From Bordetella parapertussis (GTDB taxonomy: Bacteria; Pseudomonadota; Gammaproteobacteria; Burkholderiales; JACQAP01): DNA of 62,473 nucleotides. The first letter of the stretch is position 1; each line of letters opens with the position of its first letter. The notes under the pieces were generated by a model. That model was not told the origin of the DNA. It searched no databases and saw only the letters and a list, made by a program, of their open reading frames with translations. The position numbers and the translations under genes were made by a program. Of this stretch, positions 50,378 through 59,633 are shown one piece after another. Location: positions 1 through 62,473 of the forward strand of contig CAMDKM010000019.1 in NCBI GenBank assembly GCA_945900965.1. Reading direction: 5' to 3'.

Positions 50378-51490
50378 ATGAATCAATCGGCGATCTGGCA
50401 GTTTTCCCTGGATGCCTGGCATGCACTGGCCTGGGCTGGTGTTTTGGTGCTGACGCTCATTGGATGTCTGCGCTGGCCGCGCTTGTTATCGTTGGTAGGG
50501 CTGACGCTGGGGGCGACGCTGATTCTGGTGATGCTGGGTGCTTATGTGAGGCTTTCCGATGCCGGGCTGGGATGCCCTGATTGGCCGGGTTGCTACGGAA
50601 AAATATCGCCGACCCATGCCACCCAGGAAATCGAAGCCGCGCAATTGGCAGCACCCGCCGGGCCGGTATCGCCGCATAAGGCATGGCGCGAGATGCTGCA
50701 TCGTTACCTCGCGTCATTGGTGGGTATCATGATTTTGGCCATTGCCTGGCGAACGCTGCGGGCACGGCAGCGGCAGGGTTGGTCGGCAGACGATCCCTCA
50801 CGCCAGTCCGGGCTGCCGTTGTTGCTGGTGGGGTTGGTGATATTGCAAGGATTGCTCGGCAAGTGGACGGTTACGCTGCTCCTCAAGCCGGCGATCGTCA
50901 CTTTACATTTGTTGGGGGGAATGGCGCTGCTGGTTGGCCTGGCCTGGCTGATGGCGCGGCATTTGGACTTGCGAGGCGGGCAACCGTCGTCGCTGCGCGG
51001 GCTGCGTGTGTGGGCCTTGTTGACCGGGGTCGTGGTCGCCGTGCAAGTGGCGCTTGGCGGCTGGGTCAGTACCAATTATGCGGCGCTGGCCTGTGTGGAT
51101 TTTCCAACCTGTCACGGCGCCTGGATGCCGACGATGGATTTTTCGGGCGGGTTTCAGTTCATGCGGGAGCTGGGCATGACCGCCGAGGGCGGGGCACTTC
51201 CCAACGAGGCCCTGAATGCCATCCATTGGGCTCATCGGATTGGCGCGGTCGTGGTGTTGTTGGTGACGCTGCTTACCTGCCTGCGGGTTTATAAGGTTCG
51301 CAACCTGCGGGATATCGCCCTGACCCTGCTGATTTTGCTGGGGATCCAGATTGCTCTGGGTGTGACCAACGTGTTGGCCAGTTTGCCGCTGGTCTCCGCG
51401 GTGGCGCATAACGGGGTGGCCGCGCTGTTGTTGGCCGCAGTGACGATGCTAAACTTCGCTGTGCGCTCTCCGCCCATGTATTCCAGATAA
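50378..51490 (+). CDS. ctaA: Heme A synthase (COX15/CtaA)
   Basis: 370 residues. Oxidises heme O to heme A. Eight membrane helices in two four-helix halves; first-half motif [25 protein letters not shown] and [14 protein letters not shown], second-half [25 protein letters not shown] and [14 protein letters not shown] supply the heme-ligand histidines and the ECL cysteines. Start ATG 50378 lies in the right target duplication of element D. Before the insertion, the ATG would have overlapped the stop of the upstream gene (ATGA). Confidence 0.95.
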   Translation: MNQSAIWQFSLDAWHALAWAGVLVLTLIGCLRWPRLLSLVGLTLGATLILVMLGAYVRLSDAGLGCPDWPGCYGKISPTHATQEIEAAQLAAPAGPVSPHKAWREMLHRYLASLVGIMILAIAWRTLRARQRQGWSADDPSRQSGLPLLLVGLVILQGLLGKWTVTLLLKPAIVTLHLLGGMALLVGLAWLMARHLDLRGGQPSSLRGLRVWALLTGVVVAVQVALGGWVSTNYAALACVDFPTCHGAWMPTMDFSGGFQFMRELGMTAEGGALPNEALNAIHWAHRIGAVVVLLVTLLTCLRVYKVRNLRDIALTLLILLGIQIALGVTNVLASLPLVSAVAHNGVAALLLAAVTMLNFAVRSPPMYSR

Positions 51491-51513
51491 TTTTAAGAAG
51501 AAAGCCTGCCCCC

Positions 51514-52422
51514 ATGTCCATGTCCCTGCCCGGCGATTTACACGTCTCCCGATTGCAGCAGTTTCTGCAACTGACCAAGCCGCGCGTGGTGTCGTTGATT
51601 GTTTTCACCGCTGTCATCGGCATGTTCCTGGCGGTGCCGGCGGAAGAATTGTCCTCGGCCGCCTTCTGGACCGCAGCCCTCAGTGCCACCCTCGGCATCG
51701 CGCTGGTGGCCGGTTCGGCCGCGGCCATGAATTGCCTGGTCGAACAGAAAATCGATGCAGTGATGGCTCGCACCCGCGCGCGGCCTTTGCCGACGGGTGC
51801 CGTGGGATCCGTGGAGACTTTGCTGTTCGGTGGCGTGGTGGGAGGCGTCGGACTTTCGCTCTTGTATACCATGGTGAATCCGCTGACGATGTGGCTGACG
51901 CTGGCTACATTTGTGGGCTACGCGATCGTTTACACGGTGATACTGAAGCCCCTGACCCCGCAAAACATTGTGATCGGTGGCGCTTCCGGTGCGATGCCGC
52001 CAGTGTTGGGATGGGCGGCGGTGACCGGCGGCATAACGCATGATGCGTTGTTGTTGTTCCTGATCATTTTTGCCTGGACCCCGCCGCATTTCTGGGCGCT
52101 GGCGCTGTACCGCAAGAACGAATATGCCAAGGCTGGCGTTCCGATGCTGCCGGTGACTCACGGCGACCGCTTTACCCGGCTGCATGTATTGTTTTATACC
52201 GTGATTCTGTTTGCGGTGACCATGCTGCCGTTCGCCACCCGCATGAGCGGCTGGATTTATCTGCTCGCGGCAATTGCCTTGGGCGGATGGTTTCTGTACT
52301 GCGCGCTGCGTCTCTGGTTCGCTTATTCGGACGCCCTGGCGAAATCCACGTTTCGATATTCGATCGTGTATCTGTCCGCGTTATTCGCCGCGCTTCTGAT
52401 CGATCATTACTGGCGCTTTTGA
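51514..52422 (+). CDS. ctaB: Protoheme IX farnesyltransferase (heme O synthase)
   Basis: 302 residues. UbiA-family membrane prenyltransferase that adds farnesyl to heme [22 protein letters not shown], the first Asp-rich stretch [23 protein letters not shown], and [32 protein letters not shown] are signatures. About nine membrane helices. It follows ctaA by 23 bp and overlaps the sco gene. Confidence 0.96.
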   Translation: MSMSLPGDLHVSRLQQFLQLTKPRVVSLIVFTAVIGMFLAVPAEELSSAAFWTAALSATLGIALVAGSAAAMNCLVEQKIDAVMARTRARPLPTGAVGSVETLLFGGVVGGVGLSLLYTMVNPLTMWLTLATFVGYAIVYTVILKPLTPQNIVIGGASGAMPPVLGWAAVTGGITHDALLLFLIIFAWTPPHFWALALYRKNEYAKAGVPMLPVTHGDRFTRLHVLFYTVILFAVTMLPFATRMSGWIYLLAAIALGGWFLYCALRLWFAYSDALAKSTFRYSIVYLSALFAALLIDHYWRF

Positions 52423-53018
52423 ACGCAAGCTCACGCCGATTCGGCTTACTCCTCTGCGCTGCGCTGCTGGGCGTGTTCGCGCTTGGCTGCCGGCAAGGTC
52501 AGCCGAGTTTTCGCTCGACCGATATTACCGGCGCCGAATTCGGCAAAGAATTCGCGCTGACCGACCACAACGGCAAGCACCGCACGCTGGAGGATTTTCG
52601 CGGCCAGGTGGTGGTGCTGTTTTTTGGCTTCACCCACTGTCCGGATGTGTGTCCCACCACGCTCGGCGAGCTGGCCTCGGCATTTAACAAGCTGGGCGCC
52701 AGCGCCGACAAGGTACAGGTGCTGATGGTGAGCGTTGACCCGGAGCGCGATACCCAGGAAGTTTTGTCAAAATATGTCGCCGCGTTTCATCCGCGCTTTC
52801 TCGGGTTACGCGGCTCCGCGGAAGAAACCGCCCGCGTTGCGAAGGATTTCAAGGTGATTTACCAGAAAGCCAGCGGCACCACGGCTGTCAGCTATTCGAT
52901 GGATCACTCGGCTGGCACGTTTATCATCGACAAGCAGGGACGCCTGCGCCTTTATGCCGGATACGGCCAAGGTGCCGAGATCTTTGCGCACGACATCGGC
53001 ATCTTGTTGAAATCTTAG
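52419..53018 (+). CDS. SCO1/SenC family copper chaperone
   Basis: 199 residues from TTG 52419, which overlaps the ctaB stop; a longer frame inside ctaB is discarded. Signal with a lipobox-like ending ([15 protein letters not shown]), then the Sco domain: [19 protein letters not shown] with the CxxxCP copper site and [24 protein letters not shown] with the third ligand His. Delivers copper or reduces cysteines for CuA of subunit II. Last gene of the oxidase operon. Confidence 0.93.
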   Translation: MNASSRRFGLLLCAALLGVFALGCRQGQPSFRSTDITGAEFGKEFALTDHNGKHRTLEDFRGQVVVLFFGFTHCPDVCPTTLGELASAFNKLGASADKVQVLMVSVDPERDTQEVLSKYVAAFHPRFLGLRGSAEETARVAKDFKVIYQKASGTTAVSYSMDHSAGTFIIDKQGRLRLYAGYGQGAEIFAHDIGILLKS

Positions 53019-53074
53019 CGCTGTTGTCGCACGAGCCAAAAATTGCCCGTCTGAGCCCGAATTTTCCATCAGAG

Positions 53075-53218
53075 AATGAAAAAACGCGCTTAACACGAAG
53101 GCGCACGAAGGACACGAAGGAAACCAGGTACAAGTGAATCCGGCCCGCGTTTTCCTGATACAGACTTCCTTCGTGTTTACCTTCGTGCCCTTCGTGTTGA
53201 AGAGTTTTGCGTTTCATT
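53075..53218. mobile_element. CACGAAGG-variant inverted-repeat element
   Basis: Related in design to the CACGGAG elements but with CACGAAGG units: TTAACACGAAGGCGCACGAAGG on the left and, reverse-complemented, TCAACACGAAGGGCACGAAGG on the right. The ends read ATGAAAAAACGCGC and ATGAAACGCAAAAC. Imperfect 15-bp copies of CCCGAATTTTCCAT / CCCGGATCTTCCAT flank it. Non-coding; between sco and rpoH. Confidence 0.6.
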
Positions 53219-53222
53219 TGAA

Positions 53223-53266
53223 CCCGGATCTTCCATTGAAATTTGAGCGCTAATGGAATATCCGGG
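53223..53266. repeat. Inverted repeat (14 of 15 bp)
   Basis: CCCGGATCTTCCATT pairs with AATGGAATATCCGGG across a 14-nt loop. It lies between the CACGAAGG element and the rpoH terminator and could act as a terminator for the oxidase operon, although no T-run follows. Confidence 0.5.
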
Positions 53267-53269
53267 CTG

Positions 53270-53300
53270 AAAACAAAACGCCCCGCAAAGCGGCGCGTTG
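53270..53300 (-). terminator. Probable terminator after rpoH
   Basis: On the minus strand CGCCGCTTTGCGGGGCG forms an imperfect hairpin followed by TTTTGTTTT, 22 bp after the rpoH stop. Confidence 0.6.
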
Positions 53301-53319
53301 GTTCGTGAGTTCCGGGAAC

Positions 53320-54180
53320 TTATGGCGCAGGGGCCATCAGCGCCCGCATTTTTTTCATCGCCTGGTTTTCAATCTGGCGCACCCGCTCGGCGGAAACACC
53401 CAATTCATCGGCCAGTTCGTGCAAAGTCGCGGTATCCTTCTCGCGTAACCAGCGTGCCTCGATGATGCGCCGGCTGCGCTGATCCAAGGCTTTCAGAGCG
53501 CGACTCAAGCCCGCTTCCTGGGCCTGTTCGGTCTGATTGAGTTCAAGCACCATGGCCGGTTCCGCGTCTTCACTGCGCAGATAGGCAATGGGGGCATACG
53601 CCTCTTCGTCGCCGTCGGTGGCAGGCTCCAGCGTCACGTCGCGCCCGCCCATGCGGGTTTCCATTTCAACCACGTCTTCGGGTTTGACATTGAGCTGGGT
53701 GGCCATGGCATCCACTTCTTCCGGGCTGAGCGTTCCGTGGCTGCGCTTTAGGCTGCGCAGATTAAAGAACAGCTTGCGCTGGGCCTTGGTGGTGGCCAGT
53801 TTGACGATCCGCCAGTTCTTGAGAATGAATTCGTGAATCTCGGCGCGTATCCAATGCATCGCGAACGATACCAGCCGGACGCCGCGGTCCGGATCGAAGC
53901 GTTTGACTGCCTTCATCAGGCCGATATTACCTTCCTGGATCAAATCGGCGTGGGGCAGGCCATATCCGAGGTAGCCACGGGCAATGGAGACTACTACGCG
54001 AAGATGGGAGAGCACCATCTGGCGGGCGGCATCAACATCGTCGTCATTGCGAAGCCGTCGCGCCAGACTCAATTCTTCGTCTTGCGTCAGGATGGGGAAG
54101 CGATTGACGGCCTGGACGTAGGCGTCAAAGCTTCCTGCTGCCGAAGGCAGCGGCATGGCAACTGTCAGTGCATGGGTCAT
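53320..54180 (-). CDS. rpoH: RNA polymerase heat-shock sigma factor RpoH (sigma-32)
   Basis: 286 residues. Region 2 (RRLRNDDDVDAARQMVLSHLRVVVSIARGYLGYGLPHADLIQEGNIGLMKAVKRFDP...AMHWIRAEIHEFILKNWRIVKLATTKAQRKLFFNLR), with the RpoH box QRKLFFNLR, and region 4 (TLHELADELGVSAERVRQIENQAMKKMR). Directs transcription of chaperones and proteases. AGGAGG stands 8 nt before the ATG. A CIRCE-like operator upstream suggests repression by HrcA. Convergent with the oxidase operon. Confidence 0.96.
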   Translation of the reverse strand: MTHALTVAMPLPSAAGSFDAYVQAVNRFPILTQDEELSLARRLRNDDDVDAARQMVLSHLRVVVSIARGYLGYGLPHADLIQEGNIGLMKAVKRFDPDRGVRLVSFAMHWIRAEIHEFILKNWRIVKLATTKAQRKLFFNLRSLKRSHGTLSPEEVDAMATQLNVKPEDVVEMETRMGGRDVTLEPATDGDEEAYAPIAYLRSEDAEPAMVLELNQTEQAQEAGLSRALKALDQRSRRIIEARWLREKDTATLHELADELGVSAERVRQIENQAMKKMRALMAPAP

Positions 54181-54205
54181 GAACTTAACCTCCTATGATT
54201 CAATA

Positions 54206-54232
54206 CTAGCACTCGATGGGCAAGAGTGCCAG
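54206..54232 (-). promoter_or_regulatory. CIRCE-like operator upstream of rpoH
   Basis: CTAGCACTC-N9-GAGTGCCAG on the plus strand, close to the HrcA target TTAGCACTC-N9-GAGTGCTAA. It lies 26-52 bp upstream of the rpoH start codon, within the likely promoter or leader. Confidence 0.75.
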
Positions 54233-54266
54233 AGGCGAGGATCGGTTCAAAAATTCGCGTCAGGGC

Positions 54267-55172
54267 TCAGCGCGGTTCGATTCGCCATAAGTGGCGACTT
54301 ACTGACAGCCAAGACCCAAGCCAGCCAAGACCTGAAGAGAAGGCCAGGAGCTGCGCGGCCTGCACCAGAGTCAGGGATTCCAGCCGGAAAACGGTGCCAT
54401 ACAGGCTTGCCAGTTCGGCCAGTTGAGCGTTCAGGATGAGCACCCCGAGGCTGACGATGGCCCATGCCGCCAAGCCGCCGGCCAAGCCCTGCAGTGTCCC
54501 GTGGTAGAGAAACGGCCGGCGAATAAAGCTGTGTGTGGCGCCAATAAGTTTGGCGACTTCAATTTCCTCCCGGCGGGTCAAAATTTGCAACCGGATGGTA
54601 TTAAAGGTCACGACGATCAAAGCCACGGATAACAAGCTCGCAAGCAACCCCGCCAGCACCCGCCCTACGGCCAGCCCTGCGTTCAGTCTGCGCGCCCATT
54701 CGGCATCCAACTGCACGTGATCGACTTTTGGCCAGCCAGCGATCTGATCGTGAAGCGACTCCAGGGTCGAAGGCTCATTGTTCTTGGCGGTCACGACAAA
54801 CGCGTCCGGCAGAGGATTTTGGCCGACGTCGGCGAGTACGTCGGCGAGGCCGGCGCTGCGTTTGAGTTTCTCCAGCGCCGCGTCGCGCGACATATATTCC
54901 CATTTACCCACTTCCGGCAAGGCTCGCAGCCGGCTCTCGATCGCCTGAACTTCTTCGGCGCTGGCGTCCAAGGCAAGAAATACGCTCAGTTGCGGGTCTG
55001 CGGATAGCTGCCGCGAGACGCTCTGAAGGTTATCCAGAGCCAGGTACAGTCCCGCGGGCAAGGACAGGGCGATCCCGATCACCATGATGTTGAGAATCGC
55101 GGCGAAAGGCCGGCGCAACAGGCGCTGGAAACTTTCCCGCAGGGTATCGAGCTGGGAAAACAGCCAGTTCAC
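54267..55172 (-). CDS. ftsX: Cell division protein FtsX
   Basis: 301 residues. Four membrane helices: FAAILNIMVIGIALSLPAGLYLAL, VLAGLLASLLSVALIVVTF, GLAGGLAAWAIVSLGVLIL and LTLVQAAQLLAFSSGLGWLGSWL, with a large periplasmic domain after the first (about residues 55-170). The FtsEX complex regulates septal amidase activation through EnvC in other bacteria; an EnvC-like gene is at 16706. Overlaps ftsE by 4 bp. Confidence 0.93.
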   Translation of the reverse strand: MNWLFSQLDTLRESFQRLLRRPFAAILNIMVIGIALSLPAGLYLALDNLQSVSRQLSADPQLSVFLALDASAEEVQAIESRLRALPEVGKWEYMSRDAALEKLKRSAGLADVLADVGQNPLPDAFVVTAKNNEPSTLESLHDQIAGWPKVDHVQLDAEWARRLNAGLAVGRVLAGLLASLLSVALIVVTFNTIRLQILTRREEIEVAKLIGATHSFIRRPFLYHGTLQGLAGGLAAWAIVSLGVLILNAQLAELASLYGTVFRLESLTLVQAAQLLAFSSGLGWLGSWLSVSRHLWRIEPR

Positions 55173-55837
55173 TGAACGAACTTGCCGTGATCCAGGTGGA
55201 GAATGCGCGGACCGAGGCGTTCGATCATCGCCTGGTCGTGGGTGGCAATGACCACCGTGACACCCACCTGATTAAAGGCCTTGAACATCGACATGATCTC
55301 CTCGCCATAAGCGGCATCCAGATTTCCCGTGGGCTCGTCCGCTAGCAGGATCGCCGGGCGGTTGACGATGGCGCGTGCGATACACAAGCGTTGTTGCTCG
55401 CCGCCGGACAAGGTCACCGGCATGGTCTTCTCCCGACCCAGCAATCCGACCTTGTCGAGCGCGGCACGCACGCGGCGCATTAATTCCTTGCGGGGGAACC
55501 CGGTGATCGACAGAGGCAGCGCGACGTTGTCAAACACATTGCGATCGAAAAGCAGTTTATGGTCCTGGAAAATCAGCCCGAAGTTGCGGCGCAAATAGGG
55601 TATCGCGCGGGACTTGAGTGTGGATACATTCTGGCCATTGATGACGATGCTGCCATTGGTGGGCTTTTCGATTGCCGCAACCAGTTTCAACAAGGTGCTT
55701 TTCCCGGCGCCCGAGTGGCCGGTGATAAACACCAGTTCGCCTGAATTGATGGCAAAGGTTACGTCCTGCAACGCTTGATAGCCCCCCGGGTAACGCTTGG
55801 AGACGTGGCTGACCATGATCATGGGCGCGTTGGACAT
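55169..55837 (-). CDS. ftsE: Cell division ATP-binding protein FtsE
   Basis: 222 residues. ABC ATPase. MIMVSHVSKRYPGGYQALQDVTF, Walker A GHSGAGKSTLLKL, signature LSGGEQQRLCIARAI, Walker B ILLADEPTGNLD, and H-loop VVIATHDQAMIE are complete. Forms FtsEX with the membrane protein FtsX. Located between ftsY and ftsX, a classic operon. Confidence 0.96.
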   Translation of the reverse strand: MSNAPMIMVSHVSKRYPGGYQALQDVTFAINSGELVFITGHSGAGKSTLLKLVAAIEKPTNGSIVINGQNVSTLKSRAIPYLRRNFGLIFQDHKLLFDRNVFDNVALPLSITGFPRKELMRRVRAALDKVGLLGREKTMPVTLSGGEQQRLCIARAIVNRPAILLADEPTGNLDAAYGEEIMSMFKAFNQVGVTVVIATHDQAMIERLGPRILHLDHGKFVQ

Positions 55838-55849
55838 GACAGGGTGAGA

Positions 55850-56809
55850 TCAGTCGAGCAAGGCGTCGACAAATAATCCGGCGTCAAAAGGCCGCATGTC
55901 ATGCAAATTTTCGCCGATGCCGATATACCGTAGCGGAACCGGGCGATAACGTGCAATCGCCGCGATAACGCCGCCTTTGGCGGTGCCATCAAGTTTGGTC
56001 AGAATGATGCCGGTCACGCCCAGGGCATCGTCGAAGGCTTTCAACTGGGAAACGGCGTTCTGGCCATTGTTGGCGTCCAGCACCAGCAACACCTCGTGCG
56101 GCGCATCGGGAATCGCTTTGGCAATGGCACGCTTGATCTTGCGCAATTCCTCCATCAAATGTGTCTGGGTCGGCAACCGGCCTGCCGTATCCGCGATCAC
56201 GATATCGATTTTTCTGGCAATGGCCGCCTGGATGGTATCGAAGATGACCGCGGCCGGGTCGCCGCCCTCTTGCGAAATGACGGTTACTTGATTGCGCTCG
56301 CCCCAGGTCTTGAGTTGTTCGCGGGCTGCGGCGCGAAACGTATCGCCGGCAGCCAGAATCACCGTTTTGCCGTCGGCTTGAAACAGGCGGGCCAGTTTGC
56401 CGATGGAGGTGGTCTTGCCCGCGCCGTTGATGCCGGCCATGAGAATAACGAAGGGTCGTTTATTGCCCACATCCAGCGGAACCGCCAGTGGCTCCAGTAA
56501 TGCATGCAAGGATTGTTTGAGTGCCCCCCGCAGTTCCGCGGATTCCCGAAACGCACCCCGTTTAGCCCGGGCGCGCAGGTCCGCAAGCAGATGACGGGTG
56601 GCATCGATGCCGATGTCGCCTGTCAGCAGAACCGTTTCGAGTTCCTCGTACACGGCTTCGTCAATTTTGCGACCGACCCCAAAGACGGCGGATAACTGAC
56701 TGCCCACATGTTCGCGCGTCGCCGCAAGCCCACGGCGAAGCCGGGCTGCCCAACCCTCGTCATCGGCGGCGCCCGCTTCAATCTTGTCACGCTTGAGGAA
56801 ACTTAACAT
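55850..56809 (-). CDS. ftsY: Signal recognition particle receptor FtsY
   Basis: 319 residues. SRP GTPase receptor that brings ribosome-nascent chains to the translocon. Short N-terminal A-region (KRDKIEAGAADDEGW), N domain, and G domain with GINGAGKTTSIGKLA near residue 110, the DTFRAAAREQL insertion box, DTAGRLPTQ, and TKLDGTAKGG. It is shorter in the acidic A domain than E. coli FtsY. First gene of ftsY-ftsE-ftsX. Confidence 0.95.
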   Translation of the reverse strand: MLSFLKRDKIEAGAADDEGWAARLRRGLAATREHVGSQLSAVFGVGRKIDEAVYEELETVLLTGDIGIDATRHLLADLRARAKRGAFRESAELRGALKQSLHALLEPLAVPLDVGNKRPFVILMAGINGAGKTTSIGKLARLFQADGKTVILAAGDTFRAAAREQLKTWGERNQVTVISQEGGDPAAVIFDTIQAAIARKIDIVIADTAGRLPTQTHLMEELRKIKRAIAKAIPDAPHEVLLVLDANNGQNAVSQLKAFDDALGVTGIILTKLDGTAKGGVIAAIARYRPVPLRYIGIGENLHDMRPFDAGLFVDALLD

Positions 56810-56922
56810 ACACTGGCGTTGTCAGAACGGCGCGTCGAATATCGGCACCTGGAGGTTCACGAGGGATGTTGATCGGACGAGCCCAATTTTATAACGCTTT
56901 GCCACCCTTAACTGCCATCATC

Positions 56923-58305
56923 ATGTTGATTCGGAGAATAACCTGTCTTTTTGCGCTGGGAATGGGCGCCGCCTCGTTTGCCATTCCCCTGGTCGCGGCT
57001 CCCGCGGCGGACCATAAACTCGCCAATGGCATGAAGATCGTGGTCAAGGAAGATCATCGCTCGCCGGTGGTGGTCTCCATGGTGTGGTACCACATAGGCA
57101 GCATGGATGAAGTCAGCGGCACCTCGGGCGTGGCGCACGTCCTGGAGCACATGATGTTCAAGGGCACTCCCAAGGTCCCCATGGGGGAGTTCTCGAAAAT
57201 CATCGCCCGTGCCGGCGGGCGGGACAATGCCTTTACCTCGCGCGACTACACCGGCTATTTTCAGCAGTTGCACAAGTCCAAATTATCGGTGGCGCTGGAA
57301 CTCGAGGCCGACCGCATGACCAACCTGGCCTTCTCCGATGAAGAATTCGCCAGGGAAATAAAAGTGGTGATGGAGGAGCGCAGGTCCCGCACCGACGATG
57401 AAGCGCATTCCCTGTTGTACGAACAACTCATGGCTGCGACCTACATCGCCCACCCCTATCGCTGGCCGATCATCGGTTGGATGAACGACTTGCAGAATAT
57501 GCGTCCCGAGGATGCCCGCGAGTGGTATCGAAAATGGTACGCGCCGAACAATGCGACCTTGGTGGTGGCCGGCGATGTCAAAGCGGCGGAAGTTTTTCGG
57601 CTGGCGGAAGAATATTTTGGCCCTCTGCCGGCGCGCGAGCTGCCGCGACGAAAAATCACCGAAGACCCGCCCCAACTCGGCATCAAACGCATCGCCATCA
57701 AGGCGCCGGCGGAACTGCCTTATCTGGCGATGGCCTACCGGGTGCCGGGGTTACGCAATATCGATAAGGATTGGGAGCCTTACGCCTTATCGGTGTTGAG
57801 TGCGGTGCTCGATGGCGGGGATGCCGCGCGCCTGGAACGTGAACTGGTGCGCAGTCAGCGCATTGCCCATTCCGCAGGTTCCAGTTACGACTTGATCAAT
57901 CGCGGCCCGGGGCTTTTCTTCCTGGAAGGTGTTCCGGCGCCGGGCAAGACGGTCGCGGACCTGGAGCGGGCCTTGCGCGAGCAGATTGCGCGCTTGATCG
58001 ATGCCGGCATCGACGAGAAAGAAATGCAGAGGGTGAGGGCGCAAGTGACCGCGGCACAGGTATTTTCCCAGGATTCGGTGTTTTATCAGGCACGGCATAT
58101 CGGCGTGCTGGAGACGGCGGGACTGCCGCACGATTCCTTCGAGCGCCAGATGAAGAAGCTGCGGGAAGTCACCGCGGAACAGGTGCGCGAGGTGGCAAAA
58201 AAGTATCTTCTGGACGATAACCTGACCGTGGCGATTCTGGAGCCGCAGTCATTGCAGGCGAGCACTGCGCAGCAGCTTCGACGGGAGGCCGGCGATGTCA
58301 AATAA
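56923..58305 (+). CDS. M16 family zinc peptidase, active subunit
   Basis: 460 residues from ATG 56923 (a further 19 upstream in-frame residues carry no signal). Signal peptide LFALGMGAASFAIPLVAA. Zinc motif HVLEH (His72, Glu75, His76) with the distal Glu in ELEADRMTNL. Periplasmic or outer-envelope processing peptidase in the insulinase family; paired with the next gene as an active and inactive subunit, similar to YmxG or PqqL pairs. Its stop overlaps the start region of the next gene by 11 bp. Confidence 0.9.
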   Translation: MLIRRITCLFALGMGAASFAIPLVAAPAADHKLANGMKIVVKEDHRSPVVVSMVWYHIGSMDEVSGTSGVAHVLEHMMFKGTPKVPMGEFSKIIARAGGRDNAFTSRDYTGYFQQLHKSKLSVALELEADRMTNLAFSDEEFAREIKVVMEERRSRTDDEAHSLLYEQLMAATYIAHPYRWPIIGWMNDLQNMRPEDAREWYRKWYAPNNATLVVAGDVKAAEVFRLAEEYFGPLPARELPRRKITEDPPQLGIKRIAIKAPAELPYLAMAYRVPGLRNIDKDWEPYALSVLSAVLDGGDAARLERELVRSQRIAHSAGSSYDLINRGPGLFFLEGVPAPGKTVADLERALREQIARLIDAGIDEKEMQRVRAQVTAAQVFSQDSVFYQARHIGVLETAGLPHDSFERQMKKLREVTAEQVREVAKKYLLDDNLTVAILEPQSLQASTAQQLRREAGDVK

Positions 58306-59617
58306 CCTCCGCCTGGTACTGACTTTCCTCGGGCTGCTGCTGACAACAGGCAGTGCTCTTGCGACGCTGCCGATCGAGACCTGGCAGACCAGCGCCGGAT
58401 CAAGGATATTGTTTGTCGAAGCCCACGATCTGCCCATGCTGGACGTCGCGGTCGATTTTCCAGCCGGTGCCAGTCGTGACACGCGCGAACGCTCCGGCCT
58501 GGCGGCCTTGACGCTCGGTCTGATGCGAATGGGCACGCAGACATCGAATGAAGAGGAGATCTCCGCGCGGCTTGACGACGTGGGGGCCGACTTGTCGAGC
58601 CGCCTCGATATCGATCGGGCAGGCTATTCGATTCGCACGTTGTCCAGCGCGCGCGAACGCGCCGAAGCGCTGTCCGTATTGGCTGAAGTCTTGCATCGCC
58701 CCGTGTTCCCGGCTGACATTGTGGAACGCGAGAAGCAGCGGCTGTTGTCAGCGCTGCGTGAAGCCGACACCAAGCCGGAATCTCTCCTCGATCGGGAGTT
58801 CAAACGGCAGATTTATGGGGATCACCCCTATGTCCTTCGCGAACGCGGCGAAGTGGATACCGTGGCACCGCTAACCCGAAAAGATTTGCAGGATTTTCAC
58901 CAGCGCTACTACTTAGCAGGGCAGGCGGTGATCTCGATCATTGGCGATATCACGCGCGCTGAGGCTGGCGCCATGGCCGAACGCTTGAGTGCCGGACTGC
59001 GTCGCGGTTCCACTGCGGCGGGCGCACTGCCCGCCGTATCTCCTGTTGCGCAAGGCATTGTCCGACGGATTGCACATCCGGCGACCCAAGCGCATATCGC
59101 GATCGGACAACCCGGAATCAAGCGCCTCGATCCGGATTATTTTCCATTGTGGCTGGGAAATTATGTGCTGGGCGGCGGCGGATTTTCTTCGCGCCTGAAC
59201 GCCGAGATTCGGCAAAAACGCGGATTTGCCTATAGCGCCTACAGTTATTTCAGTCCATTGCTGGTCGAGGGCCCCTTCCAGATCGGATTGCAAACCCGCA
59301 AAGACCAGGCCGACGAAGCACTGAAGGTGGCCAGGGACACGTTGGCGAGTTTTATTGCCGACGGACCGACCCAGGAAGAACTGGATGCCGCCAAACAAAA
59401 TGTGGTGGGCGGATTTCCGCTCAGAATCGACAGCAACCGGAAAATTATCGAGTACCTGTCGATCATTGGTTTTTACCGGCTGCCACTGACTTATCTGGAA
59501 GATTTTCCGGCGGCCATCGAAGGCGTCACGCTGGCCCAGGTCAAAGAGGCGTTCCGGCGCCGCATTCATCCCGAGCGCATGGTGACGGTCATCGTCGGCG
59601 GCGCGCAGTCGCCCTGA
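58295..59617 (+). CDS. M16 family peptidase-like, inactive subunit
   Basis: 440 residues. Signal peptide LTFLGLLLTTGSALA. Same fold as its upstream neighbour, but the zinc motif is lost: GLAALTLGLM stands where HxxEH should be. The R/Y pair of the C-terminal domain is present (GGGGFSSRLNAEIRQKRGFAYSAYSYF). Such partners shape the substrate cavity for the active subunit. It ends 11 bp before the left duplication of repeat element E. Confidence 0.88.
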   Translation: MSNNLRLVLTFLGLLLTTGSALATLPIETWQTSAGSRILFVEAHDLPMLDVAVDFPAGASRDTRERSGLAALTLGLMRMGTQTSNEEEISARLDDVGADLSSRLDIDRAGYSIRTLSSARERAEALSVLAEVLHRPVFPADIVEREKQRLLSALREADTKPESLLDREFKRQIYGDHPYVLRERGEVDTVAPLTRKDLQDFHQRYYLAGQAVISIIGDITRAEAGAMAERLSAGLRRGSTAAGALPAVSPVAQGIVRRIAHPATQAHIAIGQPGIKRLDPDYFPLWLGNYVLGGGGFSSRLNAEIRQKRGFAYSAYSYFSPLLVEGPFQIGLQTRKDQADEALKVARDTLASFIADGPTQEELDAAKQNVVGGFPLRIDSNRKIIEYLSIIGFYRLPLTYLEDFPAAIEGVTLAQVKEAFRRRIHPERMVTVIVGGAQSP

Positions 59618-59633
59618 CATCAGCTTCAATGAA

